A stretch of 64,000 bases of DNA from NCBI GenBank assembly GCA_018389105.1, contig JACATO010000924.1, forward strand, positions 681,501 through 745,500. The letters run 5' to 3'. The notes beneath the pieces are model-generated. The model did no database searches. It saw nothing but the letters and a program-made list of their open reading frames with translations, and had not been told where the DNA came from. This document shows, piece by piece, positions 33,567-47,800 of the stretch. How positions within the stretch are numbered: the stretch's first letter is position 1; each line of letters starts with the position of its first letter. Source of the DNA: Nautilus pompilius (taxonomy: Eukaryota; Mollusca; Cephalopoda; Nautilida; Nautilidae). A program made the translations under genes and the position numbers.

Positions 33567-36418
33567 AAATACACCTGCAACCGGAGTTGTGCTTTCCGGT
33601 GGGGATTTTCTGTAAAGTTACTTTAGGACCACCCGAGGTTGGTCGATCTAGCGGCGGCCACTTTGGAAGATGGTGGGGTGGAAGTATGTTAGACGCCCGA
33701 ATACCTTCGCCACCTCACCCACCACCCAGATCGGTGCTACTGGCCAAGTTATCATCGACAGTTTCTGGTTCATAGAGGTTGAGTGGCTTCCGTAACACGG
33801 CACGTGACCGTACAACCTTGCAGATGTTGCCGAACTGTTTTATATATGTCCTTTCAGTGTTTATAATGTGAGGGGGTGGATTAACCAGATACCATCTTTC
33901 TTTATTGTGTGACTCCAAAAGCACGTGGCAAAAATATGCCTTTAAATTTAAAAAAAATAAAATAAATTGTTAGGATTTAAAACTTTATATTCCGTATATG
34001 TATTGCAGAAATTATATTATCTATTAACGCAATAATAATAATTGTAATAATGTAACTGATAATAAATTGCATCATTCAGAGATTTATCATGAATCAGCAG
34101 CAACTCTTTAATAATGTATAAAAAGAAAGTACAGACAAAAGTAATTTCAACTCCTGCTATGAATAACATACGAGTATAGCATTCATTCCTCTAAACAGAG
34201 TTATCTTTCTTTGTCTATAAACCACATATTTATTTTAAATTCTATGGAAAAATTAATCATATCAGAGCTTTTACATAAAACAAAAAAGTTAAGATTAATA
34301 AGCTAGGATATTATAATTTTTTTTTTAAAAAGTTAATTTTATTGGGTTTTAACTCAACCAAAAAGATTTAGTTTTTTAACATACTGAATAGAAAAAATGA
34401 AATTATATACAGATGTAAAAAGGTGGGGAGGTAAAAACGGATTTGTTACTTTTATTATCTTTCTTTTCCACTCACCCTGTCTCTCTTTCTCCCCTCCCCC
34501 CGGTCAAGAAACGACCAAGTAAATTGATAGTTTGGCGATTCATTCAAAAATCTTTCCGCACGACTAAGTAACGTATGTCCCTTTAATTTCTCAACCGTGA
34601 AATCTTCTCATTTTCTCTTTATGTAATTGATATTATTGTTGTTGTTTTTCTTCTCTACACGCCTGCGCGTCCAACCCCAAAGCAATCTAGAACCGGTGCT
34701 GCTACCGAGCAACCGGAGGGGGGGTGGTCGAATTATTTGCCGATAAAGCCCGATTAAAGGTTACCTTTCGCTAAAGTGATGCTGAGGAGGCTTCTTTTTA
34801 AGACCGACTCTCGTTCCCTTTGAAGTCGACGAAAAACGGTGAGCTGCCCGCCCACCTGTAATAAGCACAAACCGGGGTGGATCTAGGTAGGGCGGGGTAG
34901 GATCGCCAACAGAAAACATGGGAACAAAACCAAGATAGAGAGGTATCCTGCCATCTCGGCTTCAAAGCCTAGATTCAAAAGCGATATTTTAAGGTTTGTA
35001 TAATACACTACATAAAGCATTCTTTTATTTTATGCTTAATTTAGAGTGTATTCCTTTGTGGCTGTAACTCTAACTTGTTTGGGACAATTTCACGCCTCCC
35101 TAGCCCTGCCCTTGCATGTTTTTGTGTCGATCGCAGGGTGTACAAATTGCTCTTTGTACACCGCCGTTAGTACAGGATATGCGTTAAAAAAAAAATAATA
35201 AAGGAAAAGGTCCAAGTAGAATTTCAATCGTCTGACAGCCGTCCCAACCGTATGTCATCTTAAGCATCTTGCACCCGTCAATGAACAAAAATCTCATGCA
35301 TTTCCCTAACAAGGTAACCACTCTATTGTAGCCGAACGTCTTGCGTGTACGCCTCGCGAGATAAAAACAGATATCCTTGTACTGTCGGAATTTCAAGTGG
35401 AAACTGTATTCGAAGCTGATGGCTTTTACCAAACAAGTACCACCCACCCACCCCCACAAGTAAAGTTGGGTTTTCCTTTCTCTTCCATACCGGCTATTCT
35501 AGGTGGATTTCGCTCATGTATGTTGTGTGTCGCCTCCCTTCAGAGATGAACAAAGATACGTCGCGTTTTAATATTTTAACTCGTACCATCGAATAGAACA
35601 CAGTCAGGTTTAAGAAAGTTGAGCCTTCGCAGACTTGTTACGTTCCATGAAGTAGCTGGAATTTACGACGGTTACGCGCACCTGTTATAATGGTTCCACT
35701 TGATATAGAATAAAACAAAATTGCTCTTTATAAAGTGGGTAAATTTCGTTTTCTTATTATTAAAAACTAACAAGATTTATTATTCTTCCCCGTCTATTAC
35801 ATGATCATGAAGAAAAATAAAGAAAAGATTTTATAGTTTCTCCAGGTCTTCTGTTAGAATCGTGAATTGGCTTTCAGACCAATATAAAGGGTAGGTTGGG
35901 ACTCGAAGTTGACACTTTCGCTATACATGCGGGTTGGAGATGACCACCTTCACGGACAAAATTCCTAATTTTTACAAGGTTATTTGACTGATGTAGACTT
36001 ATTCCTGACAGCATAAAAAGGTAATCCTACGATACATGCTTCATATATGGGTCCTTTGCCTTGCACAGGTGGAGATCTAGTAAATTGTTTAGGGTTATGA
36101 ACGACAGAAATTCCATACTAATTTGGTATTCTGGAAATTTTGTCAATAATTCCCAGTACACATTGTAACAAATAAGTCGAATAGAGTTTGGATATTCCTG
36201 TATCGGCAATTGAACTAATTTAATCGTCACTTTTGCATTCCTCGACAGGCCCTATTCCAGCAAGTGTAACGAATGTATGGTTCCTAACCTATTAGGCATG
36301 TAGTAAAACCCCAGACGCCAAAATAAATGGTTTTGGTGGAACTTATTCTGTTTAAGTTGTTTGAATTATTGTTAAACTTGCTCTCTTTGCATTAAATGTA
36401 TTATGGAAAATTAATTAA
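33567..36418. other. Spacer, no supported gene
   Basis: A GC-richer patch at 33590-33740 and another at 34660-34900 contain no recognisable coding sequence. Long AT-rich stretches lie between them. Minus frames 35184-35459 and 36027-36230 are not identifiable. Confidence 0.5.
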
Positions 36419-36474
36419 CTAATCTAAACGAATCGAAAATCTGCCCAGACAATTAAATATAAAAGACGAGATAC

Positions 36475-36610
36475 CTAATTCTTTCTGGCTGTCGCTACTT
36501 ATGATAATTGGATTATCTCCCCCTGCCTCCCAAGTCATCGTCAACAATGCAATCAACATTAAAAGTAGTTTGCTTAAGGAGTATATGCAAAGCTCTGAAA
36601 GTGTCGCCAT
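36475..36610 (-). CDS. Candidate first exon, small secreted protein
   Basis: The minus-strand ATG at 36610 opens a 63-codon frame. A splice donor AG|GTATCT lies after codon 45 plus one base (exon end 36475, GT at 36474-36473). Residues 1-14 carry one Lys, residues 15-25 are strongly hydrophobic (LLLMLIALLTM), and small residues follow (TWEAGGD), a normal signal-peptide layout with cleavage near residues 29-31. The rest of the exon is polar (DNPIIISSDSQKELG). A TATATAA sits about 75 bases upstream of the ATG. I do not recognise the product; secreted peptides of this kind evolve quickly. If it is not spliced the frame ends at 36419. The window shows no second exon, so this rests on topology alone. 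Confidence 0.25.
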
Positions 36611-36682
36611 ATATGAAAATATTAAAAGTTAATTACGAATCATAAAAGGTACATGACTTTTAAGGCCACTCACACATGCATA

Positions 36683-36689
36683 TTATATA
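36683..36689 (-). promoter_or_regulatory. TATA-like box upstream of the secreted-protein candidate
   Basis: TATATAA on the minus strand, about 75 bases before the ATG at 36610. That leaves room for a start site near 36655 and a 5' leader of about 45 bases. Such strings are common in AT-rich DNA, so the support comes only from its position. Confidence 0.2.
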
Positions 36690-39600
36690 ACGTTTGATCA
36701 GAAAAAATGATGCCGATGCTAAAAAACGAACATTCAACAAATTAAGCATTATAAAGCCAAAGATACTGTTATTATATCAGAAGGTGGCAGACATTTTTTA
36801 AAGTTTGATTAAAACTACAAATGATTTCATTGACTAAAGTAAATTAAATTATTCCAGCTAGTCGACGACGTCTAATTTTATTTAATTTTAAAAGAAATTA
36901 GAGGTAAAAAAATATATCGCTTATAAAAACTTTTTTAGTGTTTTGTTTTAAAGTCATTCGAGATTTATGTGTGTCAGCTCAGTTTTCGTCTTTATGGCAC
37001 AGTATAGGGAGGATTCACTTTGGCCCTAAGACTAGAATAAGTGAAATTAAACAAAAATTAAATTAAAAATTTTAAATATCAGCTGTCTGCACATATATAA
37101 TTCTAGCAATAATAGTTCGCATATTTAGTCTAAAAATTATCAGAGTCCGAACATTCGTATTTTTGTTTGTTTTTTTTTTTAATTTCTTTAAAACAGGTAA
37201 ATCAGCTCGTTGATAACAGATAATCGTATTGTCACAACTTATGCCATCAATTATTATCGCGAGAAGCTTCAGTGAGACCCGACCATCTGTCTCTCTGTCT
37301 CTGAATTGGAAACTTAGAATTCTTCAAAATCCAATATCTCAGAATCAGCTAAATGTTACTCCGATCGTTTTACGTTTGACCTTTGCAATGCTTTTTACTT
37401 TGATTTTTTTAAAAAAAAGATATTCTAAAACGCTTAATTAATTGTTCAGTGTTAAATATCATTTAATGATTTCTGGTTTTTGGGGGCTACTCTTCTATAA
37501 TTATGAAAAAAACTAATACTTTGCAGAAATACCGTTTGTTCCAGTTTATTTGTAAATAATTTTAGAATGCTTTAAATCAAAATCATTATTCTGTTTTTGT
37601 GTAATGGTGTTTAGCTGGGTGCCAATTTATATCGCACATTTCGATTTTATAACGAAACCAAATATCAGTTACAAAGAAGTGTAAAGTTTCTTAATGTGAA
37701 AGTATATGTATTTTTAAAATTTTAGCGTTGTAAATAGAGATGGACTCTGATTATCTGACGGCAGTTATCACTTGACTCTAGCTTAGGTTCTTCTGTAACA
37801 CTGATCTCTTTGATACTTCATCTATATCTGGCTCGAGAGAAGCAAGAAAAGATACGCCAAGGGCGATAGCATCGAAAGGAATGTAACGTATAAGAGCAGG
37901 TTGTTCTCTTTTTCTTTTTTGAAAATGTCGTCGGTGGCCGCAAAGCAGTCTCGATCACTTATAAATTGGCGTAGAGAGCTCCAAGACTGGACGGCTAGAA
38001 ATGTCCTTTGTAGCGTAGATTACTGGCGATCTCTAATGTGATGGCCTGGCTGATCCGAGAAGAATTCTTCACGTTCCAGTAGCAATGGAAGACGAGTGGA
38101 ACTGACAAGGTGAAGAATCACCGAATAGTCAACTATCCTAGCAATGCCGATAGGCTCCGATTTGCTTAGATTTTCACTTTTATATGGAAAAAAGACAATG
38201 GTTTTCAGAGTGAGAGATTTTTCCTCTCAAAGAGAAAGCATTTACTGTTTTCGTTTTTCATATGAAACCAGCTAATGATATATACATACTACATACAGTA
38301 GAGAAAATATCGTTAAAGCACCTCCAGGAATGAATTAATTGTGTAAGTAATTGTTTGTATGTGGCTACACGAATACTATGTAAGCAAGCAACGTTATGCC
38401 TGTTGAACATTAACCATAAAGTTACTAAAGATATTGATTGGCACAATAAATATCAATCAAGATCGTTTTATCAGTTGTTTTTTTTTGTATATTTATGGCT
38501 TCTGCATTTAGGAGATTTATTGTCTTCTACAAAATTAACAAAAATCACATTATTTTCTAGCAGATTAGTTATAGTTATTTTAATATATGGAAGACGTTTT
38601 CTTCTGGTTTGTGTAATTACCTAATTGTATAATTGCTTAAATTTAAATCATTTATCTTTCTTTAGTACTTTCATTTACAATTTATCTTTATATACATATA
38701 CCTGGGTTTGTGTATATATAGCTGTTGATAAATGATAAATGTAAATGAACTTCATATGTAGTTACAATAAAATGCAGCATGATAGACAAGTATGCATAAA
38801 GCTCTTACGGGATGAAAAATCTAATTAGTGAGTAATTAGCACCCACCAATAACTTTCATGGTTGGTCTGTTCTACACAGAACAAAAAATATAAGGATGCA
38901 TTCTGCTTGAAACCTCTTTTACGACTATTTAGAGTCGCTTTGGCCAATGTAGAGGCTGTGGCGTGATTCACAAATTGTTTGTGAACCTAACATATGTGGT
39001 AATCTTATTGCTTTAGGTGCTGTACGCGGTTCTATGTTTCTGCTATTAGCAAACTTCGGCAAAGGTACAAAGAGGCCGGTTAAGTTCTGGTAAAACCTTG
39101 CAGGTGGTTTATGGGGGATCTGTCGTGATGTGGGTGAGGCCAACAGAAATTGGAGATTCCGCTTCTCTAGAAAGCAGTTTTATAATTGAATTACTTTTAA
39201 ACACACTCAAAAAAAAAAAAAACAAAGTTAAGTTGAGGGATAAGTTTTCGTTCTGTGACTGAAAATACAAAATTCTAATGGAATAATAAAAGCTCCAACA
39301 TTTCTACTCGTCAGTTAGTTGGTGATACTCAAAAGCAAACAATTGCAGCTGAAGCTGTTAGTTAAATCGCATAGGCACAACTTGTGCTTTGCTTTTTTTT
39401 GTTTTTAGGGGTTGAAACTTTGAGAAAAGTGAAGTCAGTGGTTTAGGGCCAAATTCGTTGTAAGCATCGATAAAAACACCCAGAGCTGTTCTCTTTTTAT
39501 ATACAAGGGGGTTAATTATAGAGGCCACTTTCTAGACAATGACAACAGCCACAGGTGCTTCAGATCTCCAACGTAGACGGTTGTTTTGCAATACGCAGTC

Positions 39601-41846
39601 GAAAAGAAGCAGTGCGAGGTGTTACAGAAGAATTTGCTCAAAGCTATTACGACAGTGGGTAATTTAAGGTAGAATCCACAGTAAAGTAATGCTGATTTAG
39701 GGGGAGATCAAACTTTTTAATAATGAATGGTTTTGGGAAGATATCGTCAACTGACAGAATAGAGCTGAGTGAATACTATGGTTAATTTCTGTACTTAATG
39801 GTCAAACTGTAATTATTTTGGTCATTTTAATATTTCGAGTTTCTATTTCATCAATTTTTAAACGAGTTTTTCTCGATTTCCGAAACAATGCAGCCTCGAA
39901 CATTCTTCATTTTTTAGGAAATCGATTGTACAAAGTCAGCGAGAATAATGCGGGTATTCTGTTCCGTGTTTTAGATTGGTCAGGGACGAACGTTTTAAGA
40001 AATTAATTGATTTGTTAAAGTGATTTTTCTTTTTACTGTGGACAGAGAAGCAACACAAACGGGCTCATTGAGACATGTTCACGAAGCACATCGTCCGTAG
40101 GAGGTTACCTTTCTTTCTCTCTCTCTCTCTGGGAATTGTATGTTTGCTTTATGGGAAAGATTCCTGCTTGGAAGTGGAATAAAGCACAACTGGGGCCGAA
40201 TTTTCTCCTTCCCTACCCCTAAAGAGGCACAGAGGAAATTAACGTTTCAAAATAAAGGGCGCTGTAAAGCGGATGTTGTACAAGGCAGCGGAAATAAAGG
40301 GAAAATGTCTTACCTTGTCCCCAGTCTCCAACAACAACAACAACAACAACACACGCTTTCCGTTCAAATGTCTATATACATCACACAAATAATTTTGTCT
40401 TTCGCCAGATGCTTTGCGGCAATTTCAGCATCAGCAACATTTAGCTGCTTGACCGAGCCATATTTCATTTCCGGACGTCACTTCCTACAATCCGTCCATC
40501 ACTGGCAATCCGTTGTCGTCCGATTTCCAGATGTACTGAGAAAAGTTGCGCCGCCAACTAAGCAGAAAGGGTTAGGGAATTTTAGCGTCTCGGATATTTT
40601 CGAATTGCGTTCTACGGAAACCTAAGAAAAAGTGTTATTGTTCTTCTTCAACAATCAACTTTTCTTTTTTCTTGTTTCTGTTGTGGTTGTTTGGAAGAAG
40701 AAAAAAACGTTACTGCATTATTGTTCGGGATTATTTAAAGAGAGAGGCTGCTGTCAGTTAGGAAAACCAAGAGGCCAACAAGTGCTTGGGAATTTCAAAT
40801 TCGAGTAAAAAATAGTAATAGCTTTTTAACCCTTTAACACGGCACAATTTTTTTTTTTAAAAATGTAAAGCATTTAAAATCCGTTTTTTATTTTCTATAT
40901 TTTTTTAAAAAAAAAAACTTTATAAACAACGAGTTCTCTTTTTCCAGAGATGTATTAGAATGGTTCATTTTCTGTGATTTTAGATTTTACCAGTTTTCCA
41001 AGTCTTTCATTTTTATCCACCGCTCAGAGTTTAAAAGAACTCATATTTTATAGCGCCATTGATGTTTGCCGTTTTGCGTAGCTATCAAAGGGAGACGACT
41101 CAAACGATATTATTTACACGAAATATTCGTCTATTTTCTCTTCTAATTTGCACGTAATTGATCATTGATAAGAAAGTCCCTCAACTGTAGGTGTGCGTAT
41201 TTGATTTCCGGTGCTTAAAAGGAATTCTTTAAAAACAGTTTTTATTAGGAATCACATAACTTTCCATTCAGAGAGTGACAATGTTAAGTAAAGCAAATTA
41301 TTATTTATTTATTTTTACATGTAAAAACACGGCGGGCCTATTCTACCGACCAATATGCAGAACTAATTTTTAAAGAAACCTTGATAACATTCGGAATGCT
41401 AACCAGGGGCCGCCTCCTACGTTACTACTGTCGTGCTGAAGGCAGGGATGCTTTTGCTGATGTTCAGCATGTGAATTCACATCGGTATCGGGGCATCGGT
41501 TATGCTGGATGAAGTCGAGATTAGAAGACAAAGTCAGTCAGACGGGCTGACAGGCAGTCGTTCTCTCTCTCTGAAAGACTTGCGTGATCCATGCGCTTCC
41601 CCTTTAGTCTTGTGAAGATGGTCAACGTAGATGTCAGCAGCCTTGGTCCCCGATCTGCGTTCCGCTATGCTGCCGCCATCACCAAACCGTAGATAGGTCG
41701 CGGCGGTGCGCGAAAGAGGCGCCTCGTGTTAACGACCGACCAAAACATCGCCAAGGAATCTTAACCTCATACGTACAGAGAACCAGGAATAAAGATACTG
41801 AAGTCTTTTGAAAAAAGTTTAAAAATGGGTTGCTTAGGTGGAAGGG
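36690..41846. other. AT-rich spacer, no supported gene
   Basis: Over 5 kb, very AT-rich to about 39000. The 161-codon frame at 40140-40625 includes a seven-Gln run encoded by the (CAA)n tract and has no known domain. An ATGTGAATTCACAT palindrome lies at 41469-41482, and a GC-richer patch at 41390-41700 is unexplained. Confidence 0.5.
40329..40351. repeat. (CAA)n microsatellite
   Basis: About seven CAA/AAC units. Confidence 0.95.
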
Positions 41847-41873
41847 CCCGGGTTCGATTCCTGCGAAGACCGG
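41847..41873 (+). repeat. Isolated B-box-type tRNA motif, SINE fragment
   Basis: GGGTTCGATTCC is an exact consensus B box, flanked by CCC on the left and TGCG on the right as in a T arm. The A box expected about 45 bases upstream is missing; only GGTTGCTTAGGTGG lies just before it. An internally deleted or 5'-truncated tRNA-derived SINE fits best. Confidence 0.45.
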
Positions 41874-44800
41874 CTCGGCCCCCGACATGCTAGTTCTTGC
41901 TCTCCTCCCCTAGATTAGTTTTCTGGTGCGGCGGTTCTGTCTCTTATCCGAAAACAAGGTGCTCTAGCATGGACTTTCTTCTCGGCCGTCTGGTGCACCT
42001 CCATATAGTAGCTGATTCCTTACGCTTTTATCGAGCGAAGGGTAAGGGCCAGGCTAGTTACCTAACAATCTTCAAACGACAAATGGTTATTAAATCCGAC
42101 CGATTTTCCGCCCTATGCGCGAACTATGGCGCCAAAGATCTGGGAGTTTTGCTTCTTAAAGTACTTTCGCGGGCCAAAGGTTTTCGACGTAAACGCCGGC
42201 TAATCATCAGTAGGTAGGTGTAAGCCAGGTCTATGAATAACTCGCTAATTTTTTTTTTTATAAGTTGCCGTGAATTTCGCTCAACAACGCAAAAAAAAAA
42301 GAAAGTGAAAAGTTAAATGAATTATTTTTTTTTAAAAAAATTTACATATTTGTCTTGTTCCTCCAGCACACCGCCATCACGCCTAACTTTGTCGCCGGTG
42401 TACATCTATGGGATAATGTACAGATTTAATAATGGATGACGCGAATAATGGCACGATATATCTGTACTGTCACCTGTACCAATAACGAGTAATACGGGAG
42501 ATTATTTGAAGTTATATTTTCTATGTGCAAAAAGCTAAGCTAAGCTAAAACATTTAAAAGCATATGGATATAGTGTATCGATAATCATTTCTTGTCTTCT
42601 AGTATTTCACAGTCGAGGAGAGAGCTCCTACAAAGGATAATGTAGAACTTGTGAAGCAAGCGTGAATGATTCTTATGATGGCACGGATGTACACTTAAGA
42701 ATCATAAAAAAGAGCAAAAAATAAAAATAAAAACATTAACTTAATATCTAGTAGGTTTTCCATCTGCCTCTTGAAAAGTTAAGACAAATTGTGGGACGAT
42801 ACCAGAAACGTTTGAGCGATAGCATAGTCCTTCCAGAGTTTTGCCAATTTTTCCTTCAGACCTGCCGCGCCTGGAACGGAAAGTCTCCTTTTCGTAGTTG
42901 GTGGATTCAAGTCAAGGATCTCAGGTGTCCGGTGAAAAACCTGAAGCCCCCCACCTTTGTTTTTTCCATACGGTGGTGATCTGAAGAAGATGCTAAGCGA
43001 CACAATCTTCTTGCACTGGGCGAGTCTCGAGCGACAAAACCCTTTTTTTTTTTTTTTTTGGAAAAATGACGTAAGATAATGAGCGAGAGCGGATAATTAT
43101 GCAACAGAATTCGGTCGTACCTCAATAAACACCGGGTCGGTTTTTCAAGCGACGCCGTTGCCTGACTGGTCTTTCTTCCCACTCATGTTTGTCTATTCCG
43201 TGCAAATTGACGGCACTGAGAATTGTCAGAGAACGGAGCAAAGGTCCAAAATGCCATAGGCCTGTGTATCATTTCCTGGGCCCAAGAAAACCTACGCTTT
43301 ACACTGGCTTCTGTAAGTAGATGGGGTATTTTATCAAGACACCCATCCATTTTGGTCTGGGTTAAGCAAATAACGCTTAGCTTTACTGACGATGTCATAA
43401 AACCTTACACGAGAACTGGACCTCACCTGGCAAATAAGGGTTCTCTTGATTTGCTCTGTAAGCACAGATAACTGTCATAACCGATTGAATACCCGCCTTT
43501 TTAACGACAATCACGCACTGTCTCATTTGCGAACCAAACATTCGGCGCCTCTCTCACTTTGACCGATTGTCCATTCACGCGACCTCGTGTAAATGGCGAT
43601 ACATCATGAACACCAGCAGTACGAGCTACCTTTAAAACCCTGCCAGCTTTATCGACACGTGCTTATTTATAGCCTGAGCTCAGTCTTGTGAGTAACGCAG
43701 AACGTCCCATTATTTTCATGGGTGCTTAATACAATAATAATTTTCACTGCTTGATGTAGAATTATTTTGAAAATAAAACTTGCAAGACCTCGTGGGTTCG
43801 ACTGAGATTCTGTAATTGCCAACGCACACAGAAAGCAGTCCTGCTCAAGACTCAATCCCGAATATAGCAACAGGGGACGGGGGGGAATACCCGAAATGTA
43901 GGTTCGTTAGTTATTTATACCACTACTGATACGAGGACGAGAATACTGGACAAGATATCTGTAAATAACCCCGCATCAATATCTTTTCCACACGCTCGTT
44001 TTATTCGGATAGCTTCCCATCTGCTTGCAAAAATACATCGGTCGGTCAAGATCGGCGAGAAAATCTAGAGCAGATGTGTTGATGAACACCGGGCTGACGG
44101 GGATAACCGAGCAGCCTTGCAGCGCCAGCCTCGACCCCCTCCCCCCCCCCGGATATCGGCAGTCTAGCAACTTTCCTCGTCTAACGGTATCTCCGCGGGG
44201 TAGCCGAACTGGAGGCGCTGCAGTGTTTGATAAGATATCGCTGCTGCTCGCTCCTCCGAAACTTCTCCGAGCGCTGTGGGTGGTGGTTCGCCGAGATACG
44301 GGCTGTATCGATTGACATCGCCATAACCGACAACGTGCGAAAGAAAAATTAATTAAATTATTTCAATCGAGTTACATTTGTATAATATTTTAAATGCGTC
44401 CAAAAAATATATATATATACAAAAACGCAACCGTAGACTGAAATCTTGCATTACTGGTCATTGGATATTAGGAAATATTTTATGATAAATGACCCGATGC
44501 ATTTACTGTAGTCACAAAAAAGTAAGGTTACCCATTACATTAGCGCTGTTTCGAAATACACGTTGTGTTATCGGGTTTCTGTGATCAGGCTTGTAATCGC
44601 TTGATACGGGGAATTGACGGTATTGCGTTAAAGGGGCAGAAGATTCAGAGAATCTCGTGACCAGAATAACACGTATCGGGCGTTTTTTTTTTACCTGTCT
44701 CAAATTGGCGCTGTTCCTATTTACCATAGTGGTTGAAGTAAAGGAAGACTGTGGCACTATCAGCGGTACCACTAAGGGAAATCTGAACGACTTGCCTGTT

Positions 44801-47800
44801 CTCACGGTTCGCCACGCTGCCTAAACGTCATTGAAAGATGCAGCTGTTCCGCTGAGCAGCTTCCTAATGTTTGGAGCCGAGCTCATTCTTTTTTTATTTT
44901 GAAATTTCATGAGACGGAAGGACATTGACATACATCCGTAGACATTTTAGACAGTGGAATGTTTAAGAACGGAAAGCTACTGATGGCGTACGCTCTATAA
45001 AAGGTTGAGAGTTGCTTATAGCATTTCCCGTCAAGTTAGTAGTAGCAGCGGAGCTAAGAGCAGACATCTCATCAAAGGTTTTCTGTCCCCATCATCACAG
45101 CCTGGTCCTTGGAAAAGCTTTCTTTTTAGTCCAATAAATGTGGCTAATTTTCCAGTGGGCGCTTCCATCCTTTGGACCGTGCAGGTAGCTGAAACTGGCC
45201 TTGAACCTACTAAGGGCTGAACCCCGAAGATGGTGACCCCCCCCCAAAAGAAAAAAATTTACCCTGTTCACGAACGATTTAAAAATTTAATCTCTCTGTT
45301 GGGGGGGGTGGGGCAAATCTCACTGCCAGGAGATACATCGCCTTTCTAATGTTTGCCCTATTCTCTGAACGAATACCTGCATCGTATTACAGATATTAGA
45401 GATAAAATATTGTTATAGTCAACCGTTTATACAAATATCTTAATTATAAATTTACACAAAATTTTTTTCTCAAAAGCTATAGATTTTCTGTCTTTCACTG
45501 AGTACCCAAATTTCCCTTGAACAAAAAATTGTGGATCCTTTTTGAAAACTTCCCCTTCCTCAAAGTTTGTTTGTCCGTCGCTTGCACGAAGGCAGAGCCA
45601 GAGAGTGCAAACCCGAAAGAACGTGGAAGCTGAAGTGTTTCATTCAGTTGCCTGAGTGATTATACGATACGAAGGCAAGGAGTCGATAAGCCATATTGTC
45701 AGAGATTATCTCCCGTCCATAGGTGTTTGCAAACGGTAATTTGTCTGTTTAAGAGCTAAGATGTAAACACTGCTCGGTAATTTCCTGGACACATAGAATC
45801 TACCAAATTTACAGTAACTAACAAGAATCCATTTCAAATGCTGCATGGGTCAACATCAGCAAGTCGACACACTGTACATCTGGTCCAGGGGGGCAGAGTG
45901 CGTATTGGCTGATGCCCTGCATACTGTCGACTGACGTTCATGAGAGTCAGAAACTCTTCTGGACGTACATCAGCATTGAAAAGACCGGTAGGATTCTTCA
46001 ACCAATACGTCAACCAACTCTCAAGCAGATCGCATTTAAACCAAATACGTGGGGAGGCTTTCTATACGTGGGTTACGGTTTTTAATATCCGGAACATCTT
46101 TTTGTTTGAATTAATCAAGCGATGCTCGATCGTTATTATCATCTTTGCAGGAAAAAGAGAAACTGCCATATATTTAGAACCATTACAGCTCGGAGGACAC
46201 GGGATGACCAGCAACCGATTCCCTGCGCACCTTAGAGCTTAGAAGTAAACCTCGTTTCCCACCAACTGGACGATCTTGATGGACAACTAAAGGCCAAATG
46301 ACCAAGACCATTCGTGACAGCAGCAATTAGAAGGAAAATCTGAAAATTTTACATTATACCTGGAGCAGGTCCACAAGGATAATCTGATAAATTTCGTGCC
46401 TGTATATCCGCAAGCACTACACGATAAAAGAGGTGTTCCTACGTGGAATAAAGCTAGTAAAGCTATTGTACACACATCAAAGAATGGTGGGTGTGTGGAG
46501 CTCATGGCGTCCTAATTATTGTGAAAGGGATCTGTAGTATGCAAAAAAATAGTTGACGATATAGTACAACGTGTATGGTACAAATATTAGAAAAAAAAAC
46601 AATTCTGAAATATTTTTTTTCTTCCTTTTATAGTTTTTTTTCTTTAACTTCCACGGTACGATTTCTAAATAAATGGTAACGAAGAGATTGAGTACTTAAC
46701 ATATTTTACTGCTTAAATAGTAATATATGAACATTATCAGTGTTCATATTTATAAAAATCTTGCGTGCATTCTGTCAATTTTAAAGAATGTTTAAAACTA
46801 GATTTGTATTAGTTCTAACATTTTTGCCTCGTATTAACTTTATTCCAAGTAATGCTCGATGAAATCGTATCCTTTCTTTACTCCCCCCAACTCCTCTTCC
46901 AGCTAGTTAAGTTGCTTTTTTTTTGACAACCTCGGCCTTCAAGACGCACATGCTTACGCGTTCCTCCAAGCCCCTCTTTCTTGGTCCATTTTATGGCTAA
47001 TGATTCGTGTTAGAGAGAATTTTGTGGTAAAGTACCACACACACACACACACACACACAAACCCCGTTGTTCGACAGTAACTATTTTAAAATGTTAAATT
47101 ATTTAGCTCCGTGAATGCTCCCTGTCCGCTCAGAAACTAAAAGAAAGTATGCAGCGTGGAAAAACGTGTCCCACCGGTTTGATTTATCTGCAGACGCTAG
47201 GAGACCCATAAAATCTTCAAGCTGCAGCTAATTCAGCAGCAAATAATGGCAGAGTTTTAGGATTTTTCCTGACGTCACCAGAGGCGTGACCACACAATCG
47301 ATTCGTGGCTGTACTGGCAATGTGTCGAAGAAGGCTGACTTCCGGGTGTCTTCGGAAGGGATATAATCGTAGAGTACAAAACGTATTTACTGACCCGGTG
47401 AAGACAACGAGTAAAGTTTATCTTTACATGACATCCTCCGGTCTCCAATAATGGCGCTCGTTACGGAAACTCTTAGATCAATTTCGGTTTTAAGCAGGTG
47501 CCCCGAGAGTGACACGGAGTTGGTTTTCTACCAGGTTCGGCTGTCCGTCCCTTACGGGTACAAATTAAATTTTGTCGCCCAGTAGGAAAAAAAAGAACAA
47601 GTTCTGCATGAGCTTTTCATCGAATAAAGAGAAGACAATGAAATGAGATACCGTTTATCGGCTTTTGCAGGGAACTATTTAAAAATTACCTTAAAAAAGA
47701 AAAAAACAAGCAACTTTAACGGAAGCAGATTATTTCGAAGCTAACTCCTAACAGGTTTCCAGATTCTTTAGAAACGAAATTCTTAAATCTAGGAATCGTA

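Noticed and set aside
40140-40625. 161-codon frame with a Gln run
   Set aside because: The Gln run is the (CAA)n microsatellite; the rest shows no domain.
43780-43815. B-box-like GTGGGTTCGACTGAG
   Set aside because: No A box upstream and the T-arm flanks do not pair.
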